Assembly: GCA_958296125.1 (NCBI GenBank)
Contig: OY282444.1
Span: forward strand, 682,001 to 746,000
Reading direction: 5' to 3'
DNA: 64,000 nucleotides
Origin: an uncultured Poribacteria bacterium
Lineage (GTDB): Bacteria; Poribacteria; WGA-4E; PCPOR2b
Shown here: one piece after another, positions 18,958 to 26,732 of the stretch
How the letters are laid out: every line of letters starts with the position of its first letter
Numbering within the stretch: position 1 is the first letter of the stretch
The notes under the pieces: model-generated
Told to the model about the DNA's origin: nothing
Databases searched by the model: none
The model's input: only the letters and a program-made list of their open reading frames with translations
Made by a program: the position numbers and the translations under genes

Positions 18958-20391
18958 ATGATACATATTCCAATTTTGCGGGCTGGACTTTCTTATAGAA
19001 GTTTGAATCTTGCCCACGTTTCACACATCCAGACAGGTGAACCGCTTGCAGTCGTGAGTCAGGCAAATCGTGGGCTGATTGCAAAGGATTTGCACCAAGC
19101 TAAGGACAACAAGCGAGTCCTCGAAGATTTGTCTGTGTTAGAACTTTTGGCAATTGGTAAAAAAGCTGCCAACCTTTTTATAGAATCAGAGCTGCCTTTG
19201 GACGATGCGTTGCAATCGCCCGATGACTATATTCATCAGGTTTCTGGGACGACGGGCTTGCCCCAAAGCCTTTGCCGCAACAATATGCAGAAGATACGGT
19301 TGGTTTTGGATGAAATGGAGGAGGTCTTGGATGGACTCACACGGGGCCTAGATCTGTCCATCATTGATTCTGGATGGGGCACCCATAACAAACGTCCACT
19401 GAGTTACGTTCCCCAAACCGACGCACTAGGGGCGGTGCTTCCAAGCAACTCCCCAGGTGTGCATTCCCTTTGGTTGCCAGCGATTCCGCTGAAAACACCA
19501 CTCATTCTCAAGCCCGGCAGTGAGGAACCGTGGACACCTTTCCGTATCGCGCAGGCTCTCATCGAGGCTGGCTGTCCGCCTCAAGCGTTTGGATTCTACC
19601 CTACGGATTATTCGGGGGCAGCAGAAATCCTGCTTCATTGCGGCAAATCTCTGCTGTTTGGCGGTGGTTCAACGGTGGCACCGTGGCAGGCGAATCCTAA
19701 CGTGCAGATTCACGGTCCAGGACGGAGTAAAATTATCATCGCTGAGGATAGAATCTCGCGTTGGGAAGAATACCTCGACCTCATGATTACTTCGATCGCC
19801 GAAAACGGTGGGCGATCTTGCATCAACGACTCCGGTGTCTGGGTTCCATCACACGGGCGCGAAATCGCAGAAACGTTGGCGAAACATTTGGCAGAAATCA
19901 CCCCAAAACCGTTAGACGATCCGGACGCCGAAATCGCCGCTTTCACCAATCCGAAAGCTGCCGAGGGGATTTCAGATCTCATCGACAACCAACTGAAAGT
20001 TCCCGGCGCAACGGATCTAACAGCCAAATATCGAGATGGAGGACGGGTAGTTGAAGAAGCTGGCTGCACCTTCCTCAGTCCGACCGTCATTTGGTGCGAA
20101 GACCCGGAACATCCACTGGCAAACACGGAGTTTTTATTTCCCTTTGTCAGTGTGGTAGAGGTTCCACAAGAGGAGATATTAGACCGTATCGGTCCGAGCC
20201 TTGTGGTAACCGCAATCACAGATGACGACGCATTTATCGTTGATCTGCACCGCTCCTCGGAGGTGGAACGTCTGAATTTGGGACCGCTCGCGCTCGCTAC
20301 GAATAAGATTGCCTACGGCGATCCACACGAAGGAAATCTGTTTGATTTTCTTTATCGGCAACGTGCGTTGCAAGTGAATCGCGGACAGTGA
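18958..20391 (+). CDS. LuxC/aldehyde-dehydrogenase-like acyl reductase
   Basis: 477 residues, the length of LuxC fatty-acid reductases. ALDH-superfamily features: VLPSNSPGVHSLWLPAIPLK (cofactor-domain start), LILKPGSEEPWTPFRIAQAL, LLFGGGSTVAPW and a catalytic cysteine near residue 288 in NGGRSCINDSGVWV. The usual ALDH glutamate is not obvious, which fits an acyl-thioester reductase rather than an aldehyde oxidiser. With the adenylating enzyme at 15876 it could reduce an activated acid to an aldehyde with NAD(P)H. It starts at ATG 18958, 56 bases after the ThDP gene. Confidence 0.72.
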   Translation: MIHIPILRAGLSYRSLNLAHVSHIQTGEPLAVVSQANRGLIAKDLHQAKDNKRVLEDLSVLELLAIGKKAANLFIESELPLDDALQSPDDYIHQVSGTTGLPQSLCRNNMQKIRLVLDEMEEVLDGLTRGLDLSIIDSGWGTHNKRPLSYVPQTDALGAVLPSNSPGVHSLWLPAIPLKTPLILKPGSEEPWTPFRIAQALIEAGCPPQAFGFYPTDYSGAAEILLHCGKSLLFGGGSTVAPWQANPNVQIHGPGRSKIIIAEDRISRWEEYLDLMITSIAENGGRSCINDSGVWVPSHGREIAETLAKHLAEITPKPLDDPDAEIAAFTNPKAAEGISDLIDNQLKVPGATDLTAKYRDGGRVVEEAGCTFLSPTVIWCEDPEHPLANTEFLFPFVSVVEVPQEEILDRIGPSLVVTAITDDDAFIVDLHRSSEVERLNLGPLALATNKIAYGDPHEGNLFDFLYRQRALQVNRGQ

Positions 20392-20417
20392 AAAAGATTC
20401 GCAAGCCAAAGGATAAA

Positions 20418-20558
20418 ATGCACCTAGAAATCGTGCCAAAAGATACAACGCTGGACGCTGCTCGTGTGCAATTTTCAATTTTGCGTAAAATAGGTATGGA
20501 GGAGCGGGCCCGTTGTAATTCTACGCAAGTTTCAGCATTCATCAAAGCCCAAAATTAA
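20418..20558 (+). CDS. Small 46-residue protein, probable truncated remnant
   Basis: The frame from ATG 20418 starts HLEIVPKDTTLDAARVQFSI followed by LRKIGMEERAR. It resembles the first third of a family of about 100-120-residue uncharacterised proteins that begin with DTSxEAxRVQxxxLRxMxPExR. After ERAR the resemblance stops and the frame ends 14 codons later, so it is likely a truncated copy rather than a complete gene. It lies in the 187-base gap before the creatininase-like gene. No function is known to me. Confidence 0.4.
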   Translation: MHLEIVPKDTTLDAARVQFSILRKIGMEERARCNSTQVSAFIKAQN

Positions 20559-20578
20559 TCTATAACAGGAGACAGTTT

Positions 20579-21325
20579 ATGATCTTAGCAGAAATGACCT
20601 CCCCCGAAGTTGATGCCCTGCCCCGCGATATTGTCGTGCTGATGCCGGTGGCATCTTGTGAACAACATAGCCTGCACCTGCCGGTATTTACGGACAGCCT
20701 GATCGGACAAGAGGTGGCGCGTCGTGTCCATGAACGCTGCCCGAACGATGTTCTGGTCCTGCCGATGCAGTGGCTTGGATATTCTCAACACCACATACGG
20801 TATCCCGGTACCATCAGTGCTATATCCGAAACTCACTTGCAGCTGATGATGGACATCGTCGCTTCTATGGTAGGACACGGCTTCAAGAAGATTCTCATTC
20901 AGAACAGTCATGGCGGCAATGGCGCGAATATCTCCGTCCTGCTCCAGCGTTTGATGGAGCGTTACGGCGATAGCGGCGCGGAATTTTATTCCCGTTGGGC
21001 GTGGGCAAGCGGCGGAGCACTCGATGAAATTCGTGAGTTAGGAGGCGGAGGCTCGGGGCATGCTGGGGAAACTGAGACCTGTATGATTATGGCAATCAAC
21101 CCCAGTCTCGTTCGCACAGACCGGTTAGACCCTGACGGGGAGCACGAAGGGATGCGGGTAGAGGGAATGTCCTCCTACTACCGACTCGATCAGCGTACGC
21201 GGCACGGTGGTGTCGGCGATCCACGCCCTGCAACCGCTGAAAAAGGGGAGCGGATGCTGCACGCTTCCGCCGATGAAATTGCTGGGCAGATTAAGCAGAT
21301 CCGGGCGTTGCGACCATTCGGTTAA
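20579..21325 (+). CDS. Creatininase-family amidohydrolase
   Basis: 248 residues. Metal-binding motifs of the family are present: VLMPVASCEQHSLHLPVFTD (Glu, His, Asp), IQNSHGGNGANISV and GGGSGHAGETETCMIM (His, Glu). Family members open cyclic amides (creatinine) or cleave formamides in cofactor biosynthesis such as MftE and ArfB. The substrate here is unknown, but the gene lies in the same-direction cluster with the acid-reduction genes and starts after AGGAGA. The iron alcohol dehydrogenase follows after 26 bases. Confidence 0.88.
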   Translation: MILAEMTSPEVDALPRDIVVLMPVASCEQHSLHLPVFTDSLIGQEVARRVHERCPNDVLVLPMQWLGYSQHHIRYPGTISAISETHLQLMMDIVASMVGHGFKKILIQNSHGGNGANISVLLQRLMERYGDSGAEFYSRWAWASGGALDEIRELGGGGSGHAGETETCMIMAINPSLVRTDRLDPDGEHEGMRVEGMSSYYRLDQRTRHGGVGDPRPATAEKGERMLHASADEIAGQIKQIRALRPFG

Positions 21326-21351
21326 TCCCCGCTTTTTACGTTCTACGCAAA

Positions 21352-22461
21352 ATGCAATCATTCGATTTCCAATCCAGCATCCGCGTCGTTTTCGGTGAAG
21401 ATGCCTTAGACCAGTTGGGAGATTTGACGACAGAGCTAGGGAGTGCACGGGTGCTCCTCGTCACCGATCCCGGTATCATCAGGGTAGGTATATTGGAAAA
21501 GGCACTTGATTCACTGAAAGCGGCGAACCTTGATGTCTTCGTTTTCGATGGTGTTGAGGAAAACCCGACAAGCCGCCATGTCGCAGATGGTGTCCGATTT
21601 GCCAAAGATCAGGGAGGAATTGATCTGCTCATCGGGCTTGGCGGCGGAAGCGCGATGGATTGCGCCAAAGGGATCAACTTCATCCTGACAAACGGTGGAC
21701 GGATGGAAAACTATTGGGGTGTGGACAAAGCAACCAAGCCGATGCTTCCCTCCATTGGCATCCCGACAACCGCAGGCACCGGCAGCGAAGCGCATTCTTT
21801 CACTTTAATCGCCCAAGAGGGTACGCATCAAAAGATGGCGTGCGGCGACAAAAAAGCCCGATTCCGAACGGTCATTCTCGATCCGGTTTTGACCACAACC
21901 ACCCCAAAAAGGGTAACAACCGCCACAGGTATTGATGCCATCTCCCATGCGGTGGAAAGCTACGTCTCCACACGGAGAAATTTTATCTCTCAGATGTTCG
22001 CCAAAGAAGCATGGCACTTGTTGGAAAAGAGTTTTGAAATTGTGGTAAATGACCCAGAAAATATAGAAGCCCGAAGCCGAATGCTTCTGGGAGCACATCT
22101 GGCGGGCACTGCGATAGAAAACTCCATGCTCGGTGCCGCACACGCTTGTGCAAATCCTTTGACCGCCAGATATAACATCACACACGGTGTCGCAGTCGCG
22201 TTGATGCTGCCCGGTGTAATCTACTTTAACAATCAAGCGGTGAGCACACTTTATCAGGAATTACACCCTGTGTCGCTGCATGAACGGGTTTCCGAATTAA
22301 AAGCTGTAGCAGAACTACCGGAACGGTTGAGGGATTTTGAGATTCAGCTTGAAGCCCTGCCCGAACTGGCAAAAGAAGCAGCCAAGCAGTGGACAGGTAG
22401 ATTCAACCCACGGCAAGTCAGTGAAGTTGAACTATTAGAATTGTATGAATTAACTTATTAG
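21352..22461 (+). CDS. Iron-containing (group III) alcohol dehydrogenase
   Basis: 369 residues. NAD-binding loop GLGGGSAMDCAKGINFIL and IPTTAGTGSEAHSF; metal ligands in GIDAISHAVESYVSTRRNF and GAAHACANPLTARYNITHG, which give the Asp and the His residues of the Fe/Zn site. It would interconvert an aldehyde and an alcohol and is a natural last step for the cluster upstream. No ribosome site is clear at ATG 21352, so translation may be coupled to the preceding gene. Confidence 0.9.
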   Translation: MQSFDFQSSIRVVFGEDALDQLGDLTTELGSARVLLVTDPGIIRVGILEKALDSLKAANLDVFVFDGVEENPTSRHVADGVRFAKDQGGIDLLIGLGGGSAMDCAKGINFILTNGGRMENYWGVDKATKPMLPSIGIPTTAGTGSEAHSFTLIAQEGTHQKMACGDKKARFRTVILDPVLTTTTPKRVTTATGIDAISHAVESYVSTRRNFISQMFAKEAWHLLEKSFEIVVNDPENIEARSRMLLGAHLAGTAIENSMLGAAHACANPLTARYNITHGVAVALMLPGVIYFNNQAVSTLYQELHPVSLHERVSELKAVAELPERLRDFEIQLEALPELAKEAAKQWTGRFNPRQVSEVELLELYELTY

Positions 22462-22463
22462 TC

Positions 22464-22648
22464 CGCAAGCCGCCACCTGTTGTCGCGTTTGGGGCTTTAG
22501 TATTTGGGTTAGACATGCCCTGCTATACACATTGCGCTCCTCCCCGATAAGATCTGGATTCAAAACTGGAGCGCGGAAATTGGACGTATAAGAAATCCCG
22601 CTCCTACAGGAAAACCGATGGATTTTCAGTATCTAGCAACTTGGGTTA
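22464..22648. repeat. Interspersed repeat R1, copy B
   Basis: This segment begins cgcaagccgccacctgttgt, has cattgcgctcctcc near 22530 and ends aaaaccgatggattttcagt then atctagcaacttgggtta. It is a second copy of 9435-9582, again just before a PQQ propeller gene. Its last part enters an open frame that would add 26 residues to that protein. Confidence 0.65.
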
Positions 22649-22695
22649 TTAATACGCAACACGCGATACGAATTACATTTCACGTTTCACGTTTC

Positions 22696-23811
22696 ATGTT
22701 TCACATTTTTCTGAGTTATACCCTGATCCATTCTATTGGACAGAGTCAAGCGTCTCCTGACGATTGGCTCAGTTTTCGCGGGGACCCTCAACTCACCGGT
22801 GTTGCCACCAGCGAACTGCCCGAAAACCCTGAACTGCTCTGGACATTCGAGGCGGAAGATGGAATCGAGTCAACCGCTGCGGTTGCAGCGGGAACGGTTT
22901 ATGTCGGTGCTTTAGACGGCTACCTTCACGCCATCAATCTTGAAAACGGGCAATTAAAGTGGAAATATCAGGGGTCCGGCGAGATTAAATCGTCTCCTAC
23001 TGTATTCAGAAATGTGGTATACTTTGGCGATGGTATGGGCGTTTTTCATGCAGTGGACACCCAAACAGGGGCACTCAGATGGACTTTCCAAGCCGAGGCT
23101 GAGATTATTTCATCCGCCAACGTTGCCCAAGATCGCCTATTGTTCGGTTCTTATGATCAATATCTTTATTGTCTCTCCCCCGAAGATGGTTCGTTGGTTT
23201 GGAAGTTCGAGACGGAGGGATACGTCCATGGATCGCCGGCGATTGTCAACGGTGCGGTTGTTATTTCAGGGTGCGACGGTTATCTACGCAGCATCAACAT
23301 CACTAATGGCGTGGAGCAGCAACAGATCGCATTGGGTGACTATGTTGGAGCCAGCCCTGCTATTTTGAACAACCGGGCGTATGCAGGAACGTTTGGGAAT
23401 CAGGTGTTGTGTGCAGGACTGGAAAACGCAGAAATTCTTTGGCGGTATCAACACCCGGAACGGCATTTCCCATTCTATTCTTCGGCAGCCGTGACGGCTG
23501 ATCTGGTTGTCATCGGTGGACGCGACAAAATGGTGCACGCTCTGAAACCACAGACAGGACAACTGCTGTGGACATATCCGGCCAAATCGCGGGTAGACTC
23601 CTCGCCGGTGATTGTCGGAGAGCGCGTTTTCTTTGGGACAGTGGGAGGGGAGCTCGTTGCACTGAGCCTTAATTCGGGTGAAAAGATCTGGGAATTTGTA
23701 ATTGGAGCATCTATTATTGCCTCGCCTAGTGTTATGGGGGGAAAACTTGTGATTGGCGCAGACAATGGCCGCATATACTGCTTTGGAGAAAGGGGAGCAA
23801 ACCGTGAGTGA
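22696..23811 (+). CDS. Secreted PQQ-type beta-propeller protein (BamB-like)
   Basis: 371 residues from ATG 22696, chosen because it gives a compact signal peptide (FHIFLSYTLIHSIGQSQA) before DDWLSFRGDPQLTG. An upstream ATG at 22618 lies inside an interspersed repeat and would place repeat-encoded residues in front. The body is about seven blades with motifs such as LHAINLENGQLKWKYQGSG, FHAVDTQTGALRWTFQ, LYCLSPEDGSLVWKFETEG and VHALKPQTGQLLWTYPAKS. No catalytic site is recognised. Its stop overlaps the GTG start of the radical SAM gene (GTGAGTGA), so the two are translationally coupled. Confidence 0.85.
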   Translation: MFHIFLSYTLIHSIGQSQASPDDWLSFRGDPQLTGVATSELPENPELLWTFEAEDGIESTAAVAAGTVYVGALDGYLHAINLENGQLKWKYQGSGEIKSSPTVFRNVVYFGDGMGVFHAVDTQTGALRWTFQAEAEIISSANVAQDRLLFGSYDQYLYCLSPEDGSLVWKFETEGYVHGSPAIVNGAVVISGCDGYLRSINITNGVEQQQIALGDYVGASPAILNNRAYAGTFGNQVLCAGLENAEILWRYQHPERHFPFYSSAAVTADLVVIGGRDKMVHALKPQTGQLLWTYPAKSRVDSSPVIVGERVFFGTVGGELVALSLNSGEKIWEFVIGASIIASPSVMGGKLVIGADNGRIYCFGERGANRE

Positions 23812-25150
23812 ACAACTGAAAACAGCGATTCCTGAACCGACGACAACACGGACTTATGCAAAGGAGACGGAGGTTGGAAGCGTTTTTGTTTCTAACTATC
23901 CACCGTATTCATTCTGGGGAAAAGAATATGTGCCGGAAGCGATAAAGGCATTGAATTCTCCACCAATGCCGGAAGCCACTTTAGGGCTTTATCTGCATAT
24001 TCCGTTCTGTCGCAAACGGTGTAAGTTCTGTTACTTCCGAGTTTACACAGATAAAAACAGTTCCGATATTCAGACCTACCTTGATGCGTTGGGGACAGAG
24101 GTTGAGCTTTACAGCGAAATTCCATCCGTGGTGGATCGACCGCTGAAATTCGTTTACTTCGGCGGCGGTACGCCTTCCTACATTAGCAGCAACCACTTAA
24201 AAGCACTTGTCAAACGGATTAAAGCGACAATGCCTTGGGATAGTGCCGAGGAGGTCGCTTTTGAATGTGAGCCGGGGACGCTGACGCAAGGCAAGTTGGA
24301 AGCGATTAAAGCGATCGGCGTTACACGGTTGAGCCTCGGTGTCGAAAATCTCAACGACACCATCTTGGCGGAAAATGGGCGAGCCCACCTTTCCAAAGAG
24401 GTATATCGGGTGGCCCCGTGGATTGCCGCCCTTGAATTTGATCAGGTCAACATAGATCTAATCGCAGGAATGGTCGGGGAAACGTGGGACAGTTGGCGGG
24501 ATACTGTCGAGCGAACCATCGATCTGGATCCTGACAGCATCACCATTTATCAGATGGAATTGCCGTTCAACACCGTTTACTCAAAGGATATTTTTGGAGG
24601 CAAAGATCTATTTGTAGCGGATTGGAAAACGAAACGGGAATGGCACCACTACGCGTTTGAGCAATTGGCAGATGCCGGATATAAGATGTCAAGCGCATAC
24701 ACAATGGTGAAGCAGGATAAGTCGGGGCAATTCGTTTATCGGGATGCAGTCTGGCGTGGCAGCGACATGCTCGGCACAGGCGTTGCCTCTTTCTCCCACA
24801 TGAGCGGTGTCCATTTCCAAAATGCGACAAGTTGGGACGACTATGTTAATTCACTCCATGCGAACCGGTTGCCGCTGGATCGTGCGTTTCCCACAACGCC
24901 GGAGGAACGTCTGACCCGAGAGATGATACTGCAATTAAAGCTGGGGAAAATAGAGACAGCCCATTTCCGTGAGACATTTGATGCTGATATTTTGGAGATG
25001 TTTGGTTCAACCTATCAAAAACTTCAAGATGAGGGGATGCTGGCCTTTGATAAAGATGCTGTAACGTTGACGCGAAAGGGATTGCTTCGAGTGGATGGGT
25101 TGTTGCCGGAGTTCTACGCCCCCAAATACCAGAATGCGCGGTATACGTAA
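23804..25150 (+). CDS. Radical SAM protein, HemN/HemW-like
   Basis: 448 residues from GTG 23804, chosen for the AGGGGAG ribosome site and the overlap with the previous stop. LYLHIPFCRKRCKFCYF carries the CxxxCxxC iron-sulfur motif (near residue 70), and FVYFGGGTPSYIS is the SAM-binding GGGTP strand, as in oxygen-independent coproporphyrinogen III oxidase relatives. Further family motifs are RLSLGVENLNDTILAENGR and NIDLIAGMVGET. A HemW-type C-terminal winged helix region is present (LTREMILQLKLG). Whether it is a haem chaperone or a separate methyltransferase-like enzyme cannot be told; the unusual 60-residue N-terminal extension argues for the latter. Confidence 0.85.
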   Translation: MSEQLKTAIPEPTTTRTYAKETEVGSVFVSNYPPYSFWGKEYVPEAIKALNSPPMPEATLGLYLHIPFCRKRCKFCYFRVYTDKNSSDIQTYLDALGTEVELYSEIPSVVDRPLKFVYFGGGTPSYISSNHLKALVKRIKATMPWDSAEEVAFECEPGTLTQGKLEAIKAIGVTRLSLGVENLNDTILAENGRAHLSKEVYRVAPWIAALEFDQVNIDLIAGMVGETWDSWRDTVERTIDLDPDSITIYQMELPFNTVYSKDIFGGKDLFVADWKTKREWHHYAFEQLADAGYKMSSAYTMVKQDKSGQFVYRDAVWRGSDMLGTGVASFSHMSGVHFQNATSWDDYVNSLHANRLPLDRAFPTTPEERLTREMILQLKLGKIETAHFRETFDADILEMFGSTYQKLQDEGMLAFDKDAVTLTRKGLLRVDGLLPEFYAPKYQNARYT

Positions 25151-25171
25151 GGGCGGGTTTTCAACCCGCTC
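25151..25171. terminator. Hairpin between convergent genes
   Basis: gggcgggtt, loop ttc, aacccgctc forms a 9-bp stem with one G-T pair in the 26-base gap between two convergent genes. There is no T-run, so it may be a REP-like element acting as a bidirectional stop rather than a classical terminator. Confidence 0.45.
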
Positions 25172-25176
25172 CCGGG

Positions 25177-25851
25177 TTAAGACACGAATGCAACCTCGGG
25201 GGCAATACTTAAGAGCCAGATAATGATTGCCCCAAAACATGCTTTGGTTCTATCTGTATCGGTGAAAACGCGAATGGCTATCGCTATCACAGCGATATAC
25301 CATAAACTCAAGGGATTAAAGTGACTTAGAAACATTAGTAACTTGACGTTTTCACTTGAGCCCAATAGCAGATGGAGCCCCGGAATCATTTGCATATCGG
25401 TTATATTCTTGATACCTTCAACATCTCCAAAAACGACTAGCAATGCCGTATTGACCAGGGCTATCAGGATGCCAATCAACGAGGTATGTACAACGGCTGC
25501 ATAGATGTGTTTAAATTTTATCGCTTCATTTATTGCAAGAAATCGAGTTGATAGGGTGAGTATCGCACTCAGAATGAGAAACCAGAGAATCGATCCAACA
25601 GGCGGAGCAATAAAAGTGGATATTTGGGTAATTTTTTTGGCGATTTCAATTTGGTCAGAGGGCACTCCTTCTTCCGTCAGTTGTTGGTACATAATCTGTT
25701 CGATAAAGGGGAACATGGCCCACGCGATTCCAATAGAAAACAGACAAAAGATGACAATTGCCAATACCCACTTCGGCTCCGATTTGAGATGTGTAAACGC
25801 GGCTCCCGGTTCAGCGAAAATATCAGCGATATTCTGCCAACTGCCTTTCAT
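25177..25851 (-). CDS. Yip1-domain membrane protein
   Basis: 224 residues with about five hydrophobic segments (WVLAIVIFCLFSIGIAWAMF, VGSILWFLILSAILTL, HTSLIGILIALVNTALLVVF, PLSLWYIAVIAIAIRVF, FGAIIIWLLSIAPEVAF). The start, IADIFAEPGAAFTHLKSEPK, is typical of bacterial Yip1/DUF-type inner-membrane proteins. Function is unknown in bacteria. It is convergent with the radical SAM gene and appears monocistronic. Confidence 0.8.
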   Translation of the reverse strand: MKGSWQNIADIFAEPGAAFTHLKSEPKWVLAIVIFCLFSIGIAWAMFPFIEQIMYQQLTEEGVPSDQIEIAKKITQISTFIAPPVGSILWFLILSAILTLSTRFLAINEAIKFKHIYAAVVHTSLIGILIALVNTALLVVFGDVEGIKNITDMQMIPGLHLLLGSSENVKLLMFLSHFNPLSLWYIAVIAIAIRVFTDTDRTKACFGAIIIWLLSIAPEVAFVS

Positions 25852-26732
25852 AATTTTTCAGACTCCATTTTTTTAAAGGTTCTCAACAATCTGGGATGTT
25901 GATACCCGGTTTAGACATCAGGGCTTGTCGTTCGGGAATCGCTGCCATAGGATGTCCTTACTGGGACATTTTGCATGTTTTTTTGGTGACTGCATTGTAT
26001 TCTTAGGCATCCGCACCGCTCGGATAGACATATCCAAGCCGTTTCTGGGGATGTGCCGTGGATTTGTCAATCTACTGCGAGCGGTGTTGATTTTCAGCCC
26101 GGTTTGCAACGTTTCCCATAAGTGGCAACTTGAGTTATTATTAGGACTTATTGACATATTCTCTGTTCCAACTCGGCTTTTACCCCTGATGACTGTTTTC
26201 GGCAGGAAGCCTAGCTGTCAGTGCATTGTACACCAAAGCACTTTTGAAAACAAGAAAAAACAATGCTAAAGCAGGTCTGTATCCTAAACATGAATGTTTG
26301 GGATACAGACCTACAGGATTTTTGATAAAGCGCAAGGGCATAAAAGAAGGATGTTACCTCCCACTCTTCCATTTTTCTTCTGAGCGACTTTGCGTTAAAT
26401 CCAGAGAAAACCCCCTATCTACTTATTGCCGAAAATAATACCAATGCAGATCTGCGTTCCCTGGGGATCCATCCCCCCTCCTTGGATGACCGTCCCGCGC
26501 GGGAAGATTTTCGACAGGTTTTGTAGGAGTGATCTCCTGGTCGCGGCTCCCAGGGCTCATAAGGCTATCCCATGCGGGCAGACTTCCCACCTTGTCAAGT
26601 TAGCACCGTCCACGTTGACCTCGGAGACCGACACGGAAGAGGTTACCTTTGCATTGGAGCATCTTCAGCGGCTCTTGGACGGTGTAGGGGAAACGGTAAC
26701 GGGTGAAACGGAAGTTTTGGAGCATAATGTGT
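25852..26732. other. 881-base intergenic region, no confident gene
   Basis: No recognisable gene is seen. Open frames up to 114 codons (25925-26269, 26426-26770 on plus) lack family motifs and ribosome sites. The region holds a strong palindrome at 26273-26312 and a stray cttgagttattattaggact sequence near 26128 that resembles repeat ends elsewhere in the window. It separates the housekeeping-type genes on the left from the type III-B CRISPR locus on the right. Confidence 0.5.
26273..26312. repeat. 40-base near-perfect palindrome
   Basis: aggtctgtatcctaaacat and atgtttgggatacagacct are reverse complements with one G-T pair, separated by GA. This gives a 19-bp stem with a two-base centre. There is no T-run after it. 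It could be a cruciform or a REP/transposon end. Confidence 0.75.

Noticed and set aside
25918-26269. Overlapping open frames on both strands
   Set aside because: Neither strand shows a family motif; composition looks non-coding.
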